A stretch of DNA of 64,000 nucleotides from Warburgia ugandensis (lineage: Eukaryota > Streptophyta > Magnoliopsida > Canellales > Canellaceae), in assembly GCA_035236585.1 (NCBI GenBank), contig CP141127.1, forward strand, positions 47,878,001-47,942,000, in the 5' to 3' direction. Positions 24,386 to 37,261 of this stretch are shown in pieces. Numbering within the stretch: position 1 is the first letter of the stretch; each line of letters starts with the position of its first letter. Below the pieces are notes generated by a model, which saw only the letters and a program-made list of their open reading frames with translations, ran no database searches and had not been told where the DNA came from. The position numbers and the translations under genes were made by a program.

Positions 24386-27112
24386 TGTAACGACCCGGGT
24401 TTTCCCATGCATTTTTAAATGCAATACCTAATTCCTAAAGCGGGATGCATCCCTATTTGAAAACCATTTTATAAAAACCATACAATGCAACGGAAATCTT
24501 TAGTTTTAAACTCATTTTGAAAACCCCGAGTGTCATTTGCTTTCACAACAATCAAAGTGGTTTTCGAAAAACTTCAGAAATCATAAATGTTTTTCCCCAG
24601 GTCTATCCAGTCACAGCACACAGCCCAATTGTAATTAAATACAAATAAATGTCCAAAGGGTAGAGAGTTTACTTACGTGTATGATTGTCTCCTTTGTTTA
24701 TTCACTTGCTCGTAGCACTAATATCTCCTAAGATGTCTTCTATTTGTGAGTGGAACTATCCTGAAAAATGTTAAGGATAGGGTAAGTATATACTATACTC
24801 AGTAGGAGTCTATCACTACTAGTTTTGCAATGCATGCTATGTTCAAAGTCATGTGCTCTTAAAAACATGTGGATGTTCGAACAATTATGTTCAATATTGA
24901 TATTAAAAACCACTGCCAAACTGAAGTACTGACGACTTAAAGAATAGCATAATCCAAGTCGAAAGTATCATATATCATAAACATAATGATATGCATAAGA
25001 TGCTCAACTAAATCCAACTCATGGATATCTGGTATGGTCGACCAACCTCATGTCATGCCATATGCAATGCAAATAAATCCTCAAACCATAGGGTCCAACT
25101 ATGCCCACGACCTCGCCTCCGTGTGGTCCCCGGGTACCTGAGGACACAGGGTCATATGCCTCCACGGGACATATGATACTTCGACCCAGTGCTGTGACAC
25201 CAGTGGTAACCCCCTGTACCACATGCAGTCAAAGCAGGGACGTTGCCCTTTTTGGGCGTGGTACCCATCCACCTAATAGTGGTAGAGGCTGGAGGCCAAC
25301 CCAAACCTCTCGGCATAGCGCCCACGAGCTTATCAGCCCAAATCATATCAGATCAAACCAACAAAAACATCTCTTTTCAAAACATGTCCTCTTTGGGTCC
25401 CTCACAACTGCCTGGCCCTCACAACTGCCTACCCAGCGTCTTTTGGGCACTCCAGCGTCTTTTGGTAACCCTCGAGGACATGCAATCTTTCAAAAACTCA
25501 ATGCTCACAAATCATGCAATATATACATTTGTTTGCAAAACATATCTATGCAATCATTTGCAAAACATATCTATGCATAAAGCATTTATCATATGCATGC
25601 TGAATCAAGTCATGCTAAACAAGTTATATAATTTATACTTAAAACATGCATAAAACAATCATGGCTCTTTTAAAAAGTCTAGTAGCGATAGAGCACCTAC
25701 CTCAAAGTCTCCTCGAGTCATATCCTTTAGCACTCAACCTATCCCTGGGTCTCATTTATAACTCCTGGGTATGAATGGATACAAGGAGTCCTTATTAATT
25801 TTAATCTATTAGACTGCTAAATCTATTGTTTAGGGTCAATGGTCCTTGCCTAATTCATTGCCAAGCTAGATCCTATGATATGGTTCTACTTTCCAATAGT
25901 TAAATTCTATAATTTATCCTCTAATCCTAACTTTAAACTCTCAATAGGTCCGCGTTCACTAGTTCCCAGGACACCCATGTATCCTGGTTGAACCGCGACC
26001 GCCTTACGTGCATGCGCACCCAAAGGCCGTGCCAAGGACCACGTCTTGCACGCGCACATGCATGCTCAAGTGACGCGCTATGACACGCATCATCGCACGG
26101 ACACACCTTGTAGTATGGTGCGTCTCAGCTCCCAGGGCACCCCGTGCACCCTGGTCGAGCCAGGACCTGTGCCCTATGTCACGTGTGCACTTGAAGGCTG
26201 CTCCTAGGACAATGTACGCACTGTCGTACACCTGGAACCCATCCCAGGGACCCAGTCCCAGGTGCACGTGGTGCTTGGCATCCTTGGGACTCCTGGTTTG
26301 TGCAAGGCCAGCCCAAGCTGGCTTGGAGTGTTTTCCGGCCAAGAATTTCGGCTGGAAAACGACTAGGAAACGCTAGATCCAGCATGGATCTAGCCTGAAA
26401 GGTGGAGGAACCAGAGAAGGAGGTAAGGACATCTTACCTGGGCAGCTGGGGGACGCCTTATTGCCGGTGGTGGACCTCTATTCCGGTTCTGGAAACCCTC
26501 CGTAGCTAGAAATCATGAAGAGCAAAACCCCATGTCATGCAATGCTGGAAAAAGAGACGGTCATGGGGAAAATGGCAGTGGCCAGCCTGACTTGGGCCTA
26601 GCCATTGCCAGAAATCACAGAGGGACGGGTTTCCAATTTTTGCTGGAAACCCCAGTCCAAAAGTTGCCGAAAAACTCGTGTTTTTGGAGGGGGACGATGG
26701 GGCTTTTTATAGCCCTGTTATGGCGGTGCTGCCAATGGTGGTGCCATCCTTGGCGGTGGCAGAATCCTCTAGAAAAATCGGGATCAAGGGTTTCTGGAGG
26801 GTTCTTGAGGTTGAAGATGACAGGGGGTGCCGTTATCAAAACGGTACCCTGCTTTTTTCGTCCTTTTTCGTTTTTCTATTTAATTTTCAGAAATACTCCT
26901 ATCTTTAAATGGCTGTAACTTCTTCATACGAACTCCGTTTTGGGTGATTTTTGACGTGTTGGATTCTATTTTCGAGTAGAATCTAATGGTACTAAGTTCC
27001 TTCACAAATTTCTTTGTTTAATATTTTAAATAAAGTGAAACATTTAACTCAGTTTATTTCCTATAGAATGTTCAAATTTCGTTAAAATAGTGTAAATTAC
27101 TCGGGCATTACA
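24386..27112 (-). repeat. Element E 3' LTR (2.7 kb)
   Basis: Bounded by tgtaacgacccgg and gggcattaca. The polypurine tract (GGGGGTAATAA on the minus strand, 27113-27125) directly precedes it in element orientation. A GC-rich module occupies about 25960-26850, in strong contrast to the AT-rich rest. Several short frames on both strands fall in that module; they are by-products of its composition. Confidence 0.82.
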
Positions 27113-29705
27113 TTATTACCCCCTTAAAAGAATTTCCCCCTCAAAATTCCATAAATTATCATTTTCAAGGTATTTTGTCTCTTATATAACTTCTTAGCGA
27201 ATGCATTTCCCTCTTAGGAATCAAACCTAGGCTCAACCTTAATGTATCATTTTTATTGTTCCTTCTACAAGGCCTTACCTATAAGGGCCGCTTTTGTTGC
27301 GTACTCTGATGCACACTCTTATACGTGCCAGTTTAACCATAGCTGTTTCTAGCTGTAATTCATCTATCTCGAAATCCTTAGATGCCCATACTTTTTCTCC
27401 TCGTGTATAGGATAGTCTCCTTGTAAGATCATGCTTCTTTATTCATGTATAAATTACTCCATACTTCTTTGAGATCATATGATCTTATTTCTCCTATTTT
27501 GAATATCATAGGATAATCCCTTTTTCTTTTTATCTTTCATCTAATAATCTCTTCATCATCCATATCTCCTTCTAATGGTTGGTTATATGTCATTAGCAAG
27601 AGTCCAAAAATTTACCTTCTTTCCATTGTGTCTAACTTCGCTTCTTATCTTTTATATTTGTCCCTAAGACACTTCAATAACTGACATGGTATCATGTGCT
27701 CTATAGCCAAACCCTTGATTAACTTCGAATCTCAACTATCTGTCGTTTTCCATATGTGACTTTATTCCCCGACCAAAGTTTCATTCAAAATAAAATCATG
27801 AAAGCCAATTAGTAGCATCTTCCATCGAGGACCTTATCATATACTGAAAGTAAAATGTCTTAACTCTATATCCAGTTTCATAATTATTGCATTCATTAAA
27901 TGCTTTCCTCTGTGAGGTTTTTATCCAAACTCAAGTCGATTCATCATCATGGGTCAAATGTTCTTATCCAAAGGCCTATCTCACTATTCACATCAATTTG
28001 TCATTAGGATTTTCAATAATGTTCCTATTTATACAAAGCAAAAAGTCTCTTATTCATCACCAAGTACCCTTACTAGGTCATGGTTGAATCCTTTGTCATC
28101 ATTCTCTTTGTCCTTTCTTTGTTTGATGATTTTCTTCATATCCTTTTAGTCCAAAAGTTGTATACTCAATTTAGTAGGGTTAGTCCTTAAGAAATTCCTT
28201 CAATTGATTTTTTGTACTTGGTATATGCTCATAACAACTAACTATTTGTCTTAAAGGCAACCTAACATTAAATCTTCGCCTTATATTGTGCTAGCCATCT
28301 CACCTTTTCTCCTTCCATTCCCTATGTCAATATATTGTTCAATCTTTTATTAGGGCTTTATTGTCAATCATGCATAAGTAGTGATTTTCTCAATTCCTAA
28401 AATTTTATCCTTTAAGTGCCTCCTCATACTTAGCTTATAATAGTAGTTCTTGTTCAATAGCTACTACATCAAGTTATGCTGAAGCTGTTAAATCATCAAA
28501 TTTTGAAAAACACTCAGGTAAGCATGGAACATGTTCTTAGCCATAGAAAGACTTTATTTGATTACCTATTGATCTCTTTCCAAATATATCTATGTCATAA
28601 GCTCAAGGGCCTCTAAATTGATCAGTACTTATTTACCTTTCTTTTCAATCCATGTCAGCAATATTTTTCAAACTCAAAGTAATTTCTTTACCTTGTCATG
28701 GTAGCCATTAAGGTTTGAAAAATCTTTCACATTGGTTTAGATCACTTCTTATTTTTGCTCCTATCTCAGTTGCCACTATCCTCATCAACTGTCCTCATAC
28801 CCTCAACTGACTTAGTCTAACAAGTACTTTTCTTTTCAAGGCAAACTCAAGTTTAAAGACTTATAACATCCCTCTGAGTATATAACTTCGACTACTAATT
28901 CATAGATACTAACATACTTGATTAATTAGGGTGGGATACCTTTAGTCAACAGTGCTCTAAAGGTAATGGTCTTAAGATATGTGCTCTTCCAATCTATGAT
29001 AGCAAGATCTCAATTTGATCCTTGATGGTACCCTACTTGCTAAATGGACAAGTCATTGTTCCCGGCTTAATTCCTTTTTCAATATATTTTATTTACTCAT
29101 GTAGTGGCAAGGTAAGATATCACCAAATTTTTCTTTTTATTATATCCATTGGTGTTCCCCATAAGCTAATGGATCTGATAAGAATCTAATTGTAATAATT
29201 GATATAGACATCAAACCATTTGTAGCATGTAATTTCTAGTTGGTCACCATTCCTCTTCGAAAATTTTTGTGCAGCATAATGTCCTTTTATTCAATGCTCT
29301 ATTCAAAGTCTTAAAACCCATATGCTTTCTCTCTTTTATACTCCTTTACAATAAGATCACCAACTCATCTAGTATTATTCCTTTGCATTGTTTGGTTTAC
29401 CTTCCTATAGGATTCAAGATGAAAGATTTGTATGTATCTTCATAGAGTCATGATCTTCTTCTTTTGAATATTCAATATTCATCGAATTCTTATAGTTACA
29501 TCTCTATCCCTTTCTCTCTTTTCTTCAAAATCCTCATTTGGTCTACCTAGATCAATGTCTCTATATGCTTTGTTGCATATAATTGATACTTCATCATAAA
29601 TTGAATGCTTCTCAGAAATTCTAAACTGTCTTAAGATCATAGAAATCCTCAATTGCCTATAGCCTTAATAAAATTCATACAATGTCTTAATAATGGCATT
29701 GACGT
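27113..29705 (-). other. Element E interior, no coding seen
   Basis: About 2.6 kb, aligned by eye with 46515-49035 of element G (for example the shared 'tagtagcatcttccatcgag' at 27810 and 47160). On either strand there is no frame above about 66 codons and no gag, protease, RT or integrase motif that I can recognise. At its 3' end it has 'gaattttgagggggaaattc' on the minus strand, a degraded form of the GAGGACGAAATTC segment that lies before the polypurine tract in G. Confidence 0.6.
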
Positions 29706-31409
29706 TTTGGTAACCCTCGAGGACATGCAATCTTTCAAAAACTTAATGCTCACAAATCATGCAATATATGCATTTGTTTGCAAAACATATCTATGCATAA
29801 TGTATATGCAATCATTTGCAAAACATATCTATGCATAATGTATATGCAATTATTTGCGAAACATATCTATGCATAAAGCATTTATCATATGCATGCTGAA
29901 TTAAGTCATGCTAAACAAGTTATATAATTTATACTTAAAACATGCATAAAACAATCATGGCTCTTTTAAAAAGTCTAGGAGCGATAGAGCACCTACCTCA
30001 AAGTCTCCTCGAGTCGCGTCCTTTAGCACTCAACCCATCCCTGGGTCTCATTTATAACTCCTGGGTATGAATGGATACAAGGAGTCCTTATTAATTTTAA
30101 TCTATTAGACTGCTAAATCTACTGTTTAGGGTCAATGGTCCTTGCCTAATTCATCGCCAGGCTAGATCCTATGATATGGTTCTACTTTCCAATAGTTAAA
30201 TTCTATAATTTATCCTCTAATCCTAACTTTAAACTCTCAATAGGTCCGCGTGCCCCAGTTCCCAGGACACCCATGTATCCTGGTTGAACCGCGACCGCCT
30301 TACGTGCATGCGCGGCCAAAGGCCGTGCCAGGGACCGCGTCTTGCACGTGCACATGCATGCTCAAGTGACGCATTATGACACGCATCACCGCACGGACAC
30401 ACCTTGTAGTATGGCGCATCTTAGCTCCCAGGGCACCCCGTGCACCCTGGTCGAGCCAGGACCCGTGCCCTATGTCACATGCGCACCCGAAGGCTGCTCC
30501 TAGGACAATGTACACACTGTCATACACCTGGAACCCATCCCAGGGACCCAGTCCTAGGTGCACGTGGTGCTTGGCGTCCTTGGGACGTCTGGTTCGTGCA
30601 AGGCCGGCCCAAGCCGACTTGAAGTGTTTTCCAGCCAGGAATTTCGACTGGAAAATGGCTGGGAAATGCTAGATCCAGCATGGATCTAGCCTGAAAGGTG
30701 GAGGAACCAGAGAAGGAGGTAAGGACGTCTTACCTGGGCAGCTGGGGGACACCTTATTGCCGGTGGTGGACCTCTGTTCCGGTTCTAGAAACCCTCCGTA
30801 GCTGGAAATCATGAAGAGCAAAACCCCATGTCGTGCAATGCCGGAAAAAGAGACGGTCATGGGGAAAATGGTAGTGGCCAGGCTGACTTGGGCCTGGCCG
30901 TTGCCGAAAAACTGAGAGGGACGGATTTTCAGTTTTTTCCAAAAACCCCAGTCCAAAAGTTGCCGGAAAACTCGAGTTTTTGGAGGGGGAAGATGGGGCT
31001 TTTTATAGCCCTGCTATGGCGGTGCTGCCAATGGCGGTGCCATCCTTGGCGGTGGCAAAATCCTCTAGAAAAATCGGGATCGAGGGTTTCTGGAGGGTTC
31101 TTGAGGTTGAAGATGACAGGGGTGCCGTTATCAAAATGGCCCCCTGTGTTTTTCATCCTTTTTGGTTTTTCTGTTTAATTTTCAGAAATACCCCTATCTT
31201 TAAATAGCTGTAACTTCTTCATACAAACTCCGTTTTGGGTGATTTTTGAGGCGTTGGATTCCATTTTTCGAGTAGAATCTAATGGTACTAAGTTCCCTCA
31301 CAAATTCCTTTGTTTACTATTTTAAATAAAGTAAAACATTTAACTCAGTTTATTTCCTATAGAATGTTCAATTTTCGTTAAAAATAGTGTAAATTGCTCG
31401 GGCATTACA
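29706..31409 (-). repeat. Element E 5' LTR, truncated
   Basis: It matches 25462-27112 of the E 3' LTR; about 1.07 kb of the PBS-side end is missing. The break lies at 'gttttg|gtaacc', where interior sequence and LTR share ttttg. It also carries an extra local duplication of a unit containing 'atgcaat(c/t)atttgc(a/g)aaacat' (29800-29870). The GC-rich module is at about 30235-31150. Confidence 0.75.
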
Positions 31410-32317
31410 AGTTGCCTCCTTCCAAGAGGGTCCTATGAGCTTGTTAGATGTTAAGGTCTCTTATATATTCATTTTAATTTAATTCTTGAGGCTAAGGTTG
31501 CTTATAAGGTCATGGTTAACCTAAGTGAGCCAAGGGATGGTGACCAAGTCCACCCTTGATCTTTTGGGGGTGATTGCCCTGATAAATTCATTTAAGCATT
31601 CCCATGTAGTTTGATCATTATATTTTCACCTAAATAGATAAACATGTCATATTATGCAAGGAAAGTGATAAACCTAATGCAACGACCTAAAACTGCAACT
31701 TGGCAAGGGATCCAAGCCTCAACAAACGTGACACTTTAACCCAAACAACCTATGTATGTGTATTATATCTAAGCTTAGGCTATCCCTTGTTAAGAGGTGT
31801 AACTAATGCAAGGTCTTAATTAATATGCAACATTTAATTTGTGAGTGCAATATATATGATATTTACTACCAACCACAATGCAAAACTAAATATCATGCAA
31901 GGCCTAATCTAAGAAATGTAAGGAGATTAGAAAAGCTTATAGTGGGTGTCTTGGATAAAGTCTTCTCAGACAAGGGTGGCTCCATGTACATGCCACCTCC
32001 TCTTTTGAGTTAGGATGGCCCACCCTTGACCCACCCTTGACCTATATTATTACAACCCCTTTTTAACTAAATTGTAATTAAATAAAATACATTTAGGTTC
32101 TCACTACAATTCAGTCAAAAATAAAATTTTATAAACTTTCCTAATTTCCTTCAATTCCTGCTCCAAACTCCTGCAAAAATAAATGCAAATGAGAACCCAA
32201 AAATTTATAGAAATAATAGAAATGCAAAATGCAACTAAAATGAATACAACCCTAAAACCTACCACTATTGGTAAAGTAATTAACCTAGATTTTAATTAAA
32301 AATCTATTACAAGTCCT
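31410..32317 (-). other. Element D leader, resumed right of E
   Basis: Continues D's leader from 24385; no coding. It ends in the PBS next to the middle LTR. Similarity to the A and B leaders ('gtgagccaagg', 'aatgcaac') supports the assignment. Confidence 0.6.
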
Positions 32318-32338
32318 CAGTAACGGCATCAAAAACCT
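32318..32338 (-). other. Element D primer-binding site
   Basis: The minus strand reads AGGTTTTTGATGCCGTTACTG, an Athila/Tat-type PBS region, immediately beyond the LTR end (AATAAACA). It shows that the LTR at 32339-34094 serves as D's 5' LTR. Confidence 0.68.
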
Positions 32339-34094
32339 TGTTTATTTATTTTCTATAAGTGCACGTGCAATTGTAGTATAGTTTGTGTAGTATGGGTCAA
32401 TCCCATAGGGACTCAATTTAAAATTTTTGGAGTTTAAATAAAATTTGATTTTCTTGCCATGGATTAATAAAAACATAAAAATTAAATAACAATGAAATAG
32501 AAACTCAAATATATTAATTTAATGAAAAGTATATGATTCTAAATTCAAAAGACAGAGAATTAAACAAATAACAATTAAGATCAACTTCCCTAGCTTGATG
32601 TAGACAAATTCTTCAAATCTGGACACATCCAAGTTGATGAACCTTTGCCAATCTTTCACTGATGTATTTAATTACTAATTCAATGGTTTGATTATGCAGA
32701 TCTTCCAAAAAATTGATGCTCTGAATCAATGTAAGAGATTGAGAATTGGACAGTTTAGATTGACTTTTTGGATAGTAGATGTAAGATTAGAACTATTAGA
32801 TCAACTAAGAATTGTATTCAAATAGAGATCTTAAAGTTGATTAAAAATTAGAAGAGAAAAAGAGCAAAAATTAAATTGTTCTTAATTGGTTCAAGGTAAA
32901 CTGTTGATTTAGTTAAACCTAAATCAAACAGGGAATTATTTGGTATTCTTTAGTTTCTATTTGAGAACAGAAGAAAACTTGGATAACACATATCAAGAAT
33001 AAGGATAAGAAAAAACAAGGAAAAGGATGAACTAAAACACAATTGGAATTAAAATAGGAGACCATGGGGTAAAATGAAACTTTTATGTTTTTCTGGTTTT
33101 ACATGAGAGGAAGAAGATAACAACCTATAGCTATTTGAATGCTTGAAAAATGATGGAAAGAAAAGGAAATTTAGGTGAATCCAAGTTGGGTTTTCCACTA
33201 AATAAGATGAATTGCAATAGGAAAAGAATTAGGAGGAAAACGAGTGGGAATCAGAACCATAAAACATATGGAAACTGAATGTGAATAGTAAATGATGATG
33301 AACAATGGAAGAAAATGGTGAACAAAGATGAAAAAGGAGAAAAGTGGGAGCAAGATGGTTGGGGATCATCAAGTGGCTTGAATCAGTCTTCCTGCCTACT
33401 CGATTAGTCCCCTTCACGGGTTCAGGTCTACTTTGGTCCTGCTCTAAAAAGAGAGTAAGAGACGCCATGCTAGCTTTCCCTTCCTTCCATAGTTTCTATT
33501 ATGAAGAAGTTAGCCCAGTCTCCTCTTACAATTCTCCTTTTATACTCCTTCAGTCCCATTTTTAAATTCGGCTCCCATTCTAAGTTTGGTTTCCCATCCC
33601 TTCTACAGTTTTCCCTCTTTCTAAATATGCATTCTCCTTCCCTCTATGGGGTTTAAGCTTATAAAATAGTTCTTTTTTCCTCCACAAGTTTCCTTTTTTC
33701 TAAGTGTACTTCCTTTTCTTTCTTTCTTTTCCAATTAGAAGCCATTCATTCAACTTTAAGTTCTCCTCCTTTAGGAAATCTTCTCCTGGGTCCATCTTGC
33801 ATTGTAGAACTCTTGTAGGGTGAGGATGCACTAGTCTATTGATTCAATCCAAGCCATTCAATACCCAATTTGGTTGATATACAAGCTATAAAACTAAATT
33901 AGAATCATCTAAACCATGCTTTATATATCTGATCAGCTCTAATGATCATCTGACTAGTAAATTTTATAAATCAATAATTGGATGGTTAGTTTGAATTAAA
34001 ATTAACATTTAATCTAAAATTGCTAAATTGATAGGTTAGATGATCTAATTAAATGCAACATTAATGGTATTTTATCAAAATTTAACACTTAACA
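32339..34094 (-). repeat. Middle LTR shared by D and F (1.76 kb)
   Basis: It begins TGTTAAGTG at 34094 (minus strand) and ends AATAAACA at 32339. On one side it abuts D's PBS; on the other it abuts the polypurine-type sequence of F (catccccaaactagcatttt), which places it as F's 3' LTR too. It is shorter than, and strongly diverged from, the F 5' LTR. The frames at 33229-33565 lie inside this LTR and are not conserved. Confidence 0.7.
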
Positions 34095-34304
34095 CATCCC
34101 CAAACTAGCATTTTGCTAGTCCTAAGAAAAACATGTAAAATGCTAGTGATAAGTTAAGCCTCATGATGGGTTGTAGAGAATATGCCCACAAAATTTCAAA
34201 AATTATTTTCAAGTCAACTCCACCTTTTTTCTTAGAAAATTATTGATAATTTTATAATTTTTCATAAAAACCTTCCAATTAATTACCCATGTATTATAAC
34301 TTAT

Positions 34305-34735
34305 AGGGGTAAAATAGGGTTTTTGGAAAAAATTCATAATACATGAATTTCTGACTTAAAAGACCTAAAATTTTATATTTTGTAGGTTTGGAGGCTAATT
34401 TGAGGAAAACATGTCATTAATCATATTTTTTAAAGATTTAATTAGAGTTTTTTACTTTTGTAAGAAGCAAGATGATGATCCATTAGCCAAGATCGATCGA
34501 GATGAAAATTGATGATTAAGATCAAAAGATCGAGTCAAAGCCTCAAAGTCATCACTTTAACATGACAAGGATACAAATCATCTTCAGATGACTTAAAGAT
34601 AGTATGAAAGGACTTAAAGGTGGCCAAGGGCCCATGCACAAGCCATGCAAAGTCTACTACCTTTGCATGGGTTTCACTTAAGCCACATAGCCATATTCAA
34701 GCCATGAACAAGGTGACAAGCTAAGAAGCCTAAAT
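34305..34735 (+). repeat. Inverted repeat arm 1 (LTR sequence, plus orientation)
   Basis: About 430 bases of Athila/Tat-like LTR in plus orientation, starting in 'ggggtaaaatagggt' and running past 'tttgcatgggtttc' to 'aacaaggtgacaag'. Its reverse complement occurs at 35441-35881 with roughly 80-85% identity by eye. The plus-oriented LTR sequence itself seems to start near 34243 (tgataatttt) and extend toward 35390, with a TATA-like tataaaa near 35322. Confidence 0.75.
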
Positions 34736-35440
34736 AGGCATCAAAGCCAAGGATTTAAGCCATCAAGCTAAGCTAACCATAAAGCCAAGCCAATGGAGCT
34801 TTCAAAGTTAGCCATCAAACTACATAATTCAAGCTATATGGAAGGCTATGATTGAAGAAGAGTCCAAAGAATTATCCTTAGGATTTATGAAGATATTTTA
34901 AAGATAAATAAGGGAAAATCCACTAGGATAAGGTAGCATGTGGACCAATAGAAAGTTACCTCTCCATTTTTATTATTTTTTGATGTTTCCTCACTTTCCA
35001 CCTCACCACTAAATAGCACTACGAATTTCACTTTTCATTTAAGAGCAATATCTTCTAAAGCTCTCCCACCTTCCTAAACTTCTATTCCAACCATCCAACC
35101 AATCCTCACTTCCTATGAAATAAGCTAGCTCATCATCTCTTTCCAATCCAACACCCTCCTTATTTATCTCTTAAAAAAATGGTGTCTCCCACCTTAAGGC
35201 TTTCCAAGTAGCCCACTTGCTTTCCTCTTGGATAAAAATCCTAGGTACACTCCTATGTCTAATCTTAGTCATCCAATTCCCTTTCTTTTTCATCCCTATC
35301 CTACCTTTACCTTAGGTCACCCTATAAAACTTATGAAACAAACTATAAAAGAGCCTAGGAAGAGAAGAATAGAGAACAACTTTTGAAGGAAGAAAAGAAT
35401 GCCTCTTCCAAAGTGAGGATGGCTCAAATCCTTGCTTTTG

Positions 35441-35881
35441 GTGGCTAGTTAAGTTATTTAGTTTGTCACCTTGTTCATGGCTTGAATATGGGTAAGTGGC
35501 TTAAGGGAAACCCATGCAAAGGTGATGGACTTTGCATGACTTATACATGGGCCCCACTTTAGCCACCTTTAACTCCTTCCATTCCTTCTTCAAGTGATCT
35601 TAAGATGATCTAGATCCTTGATCTCATGTTAATGTGATGAATTTGAGGCTTTACTCAATCTTTTGATCATGATTGTCAATCAAGATCTTAATCGATCTCG
35701 GTTGTTGGCTTATCATCTCACTTATTACAAAAAGTGAAAAACTCTAATTAAATCCTAGAAAAATATGATTAATTGCCTAGTTACCTTGAATTATCCTTTG
35801 AACCTACAAAATATGAAATTTTTGGCCTTTTAGGTTAGAAATGCATGTGTTACGAATTTTGGCCAAATCCTATTTTACCCC
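35441..35881 (-). repeat. Inverted repeat arm 2 (LTR sequence, minus orientation)
   Basis: The reverse-complement partner of 34305-34735, separated by about 700 bases of LTR-like spacer. A transcript across both arms could fold into a hairpin of about 430 bp. F's own sequence resumes at about 35900. Confidence 0.75.
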
Positions 35882-37240
35882 ATCTGAAATATTTTCCAAT
35901 TAAGCTCAAATCACAAAGTGTGTGTTTTTATACAGTCTACATATACAATAATATTTATCTCTAAGTAGACTATAAATCTTTAACTCCATCTAAAATATAT
36001 TTTGACCTTAATTCTCACTAATAGATGTACACCTTGAAATGAAACTCTAAACAAAAAGGTTCAAATCATATCTCTCTTTTAAATATGTGAGTATATTTAA
36101 TAAAAGCAATTTTATCTCACATATACTCATACAGGAATGGGAGTTATTAAGGAACTTAGTTTTGATCCCTTTAAAAAAGATAAGATGCTATTACCTTTGA
36201 ATATTTATATGTATGACTCTTTAAATCATATCCATTTGTATACTAATAAAGATTATACTCCTAGAATTAATAGGTCTTCAATTAGGACAAAATATCGGCT
36301 TAGGACAGGGTTATGAATAGAATGGGATATAGGTTATTCAAAAATCTTCAAAAATAAGTAGAGGTCTTCTACTAAAGTTGAGAATTCTTTTTTATTTTAT
36401 CTGAATTGAACATCCTTTTTGCACTTTTCTTCTTTTTTCTTACTTATTCCTTTTTTTAGAATTTTGAAATCTCTTCGAAAAACTTTTTTTTTTTCTTAGT
36501 ATTCACTTCTGTACTTTTATTGCAACTCAAAGTATATGTTCAATCATCTCTAACTTATCTTTCAAAGAGAATAGGTAATGGATACTTTATATTGGGTTAT
36601 TATGGGTAATGGTTAATTTGGGTCAGAAAAGAAAAGGCTTATATAAAAGGTTCAATTTGGCTAACTAATGGTAAAAATACTTTTGGGTAGGCGTCATGTC
36701 TCTAGGTTAACAACAAGGATGTCCTAGATCATTTCCTAGGTTTCATATAACTTATTAAATTCAATGAACATCTAGAATTTTGAAGATAATACTCTAATAA
36801 TTTAGGTAATTATCCAAATTTAAGAGTTTGTTGGATCAAATTTACTTAAGCACACTGAAGACAAATTTGGAACATATTTATAACCTCTTAGTAGAATGAA
36901 TGGATCTAAAACTCACTCAATTTATAGGTCTCCATTGAATTTCATTAGGATCTCTAAGTTATAAGTACTTGTCAATTTAGACTATATATAAGCAACAGTG
37001 TGTACAGATGTGATATGAGAGTTAGCTTTCATAGAATACTTTAGAAAGTGAGTAAAATAATGAATTCATCATATACAATTATATTAATGAGCTAAAGATG
37101 GAAATAAAGATTAGGCTTCATAAAATCTAATTTTCATCTTTGTACAGAAACTAACCCAAAAACTCAAAAAGATTTTCAAAATAGCTCAAAATATTTCTAA
37201 GTTTCATTTATTTTTTATTTTTTTCTTTTTGAGTAAATTG

Positions 37241-37261
37241 TATGCAATGGCACCAAAAACT
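37241..37261 (-). other. Element F primer-binding site
   Basis: The minus strand reads AGTTTTTGGTGCCATTGCATA directly after the LTR end, the least degraded Athila/Tat-type PBS region in the window. Confidence 0.7.

Larger units (their letters stand above)
24386..31409 (-). mobile_element. Element E: Ty3/gypsy (probable Tekay/Del-like), 5' part deleted
   Basis: An insertion in D's leader, flanked by ggttg (24381-24385) and agttg (31410-31414). Removing E restores the block 'ggcaatag(g)ttgcctcc', seen uninterrupted in B near 18560. The 3' LTR is 24386-27112, the interior 27113-29705, and a truncated 5' LTR is 29706-31409. The LTR begins TGTAATGCCCGAG (minus strand) and ends in CCCGGGTCGTTACA. 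The interior has no long reading frame. The first 90 shared LTR bases differ at about two positions, so it is far younger than A or B. Confidence 0.8.
34095..37240 (-). mobile_element. Element F internal region, non-coding, with inverted LTR insert
   Basis: Outside the insert at about 34243-35898, the sequence is homologous to the 3' non-coding internal segments of A and B (for example 'gtagaggtctt' near 36360 and 11855). No gag, protease or polymerase was found, so F's interior is only about 1.5 kb of its own sequence. Confidence 0.6.

Noticed and set aside
25101-25653. Overlapping frames of 136-159 codons on both strands
   Set aside because: They lie inside the E LTR, overlap each other in different frames and match no family.
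26004-26342. A sense-strand LTR frame (HLGLGPWDGFQVYD...) that recurs at 30300-30563 and 62545-62868
   Set aside because: It stays open in three copies, but by eye over a dozen of about 88 residues differ between the two E copies, so nearly all changes alter the protein; antisense frames are equally open. It looks like a by-product of the GC-rich module.
33229-33565. Two overlapping antisense frames of 73-79 codons
   Set aside because: Inside the middle LTR, with no conservation in sister LTRs.
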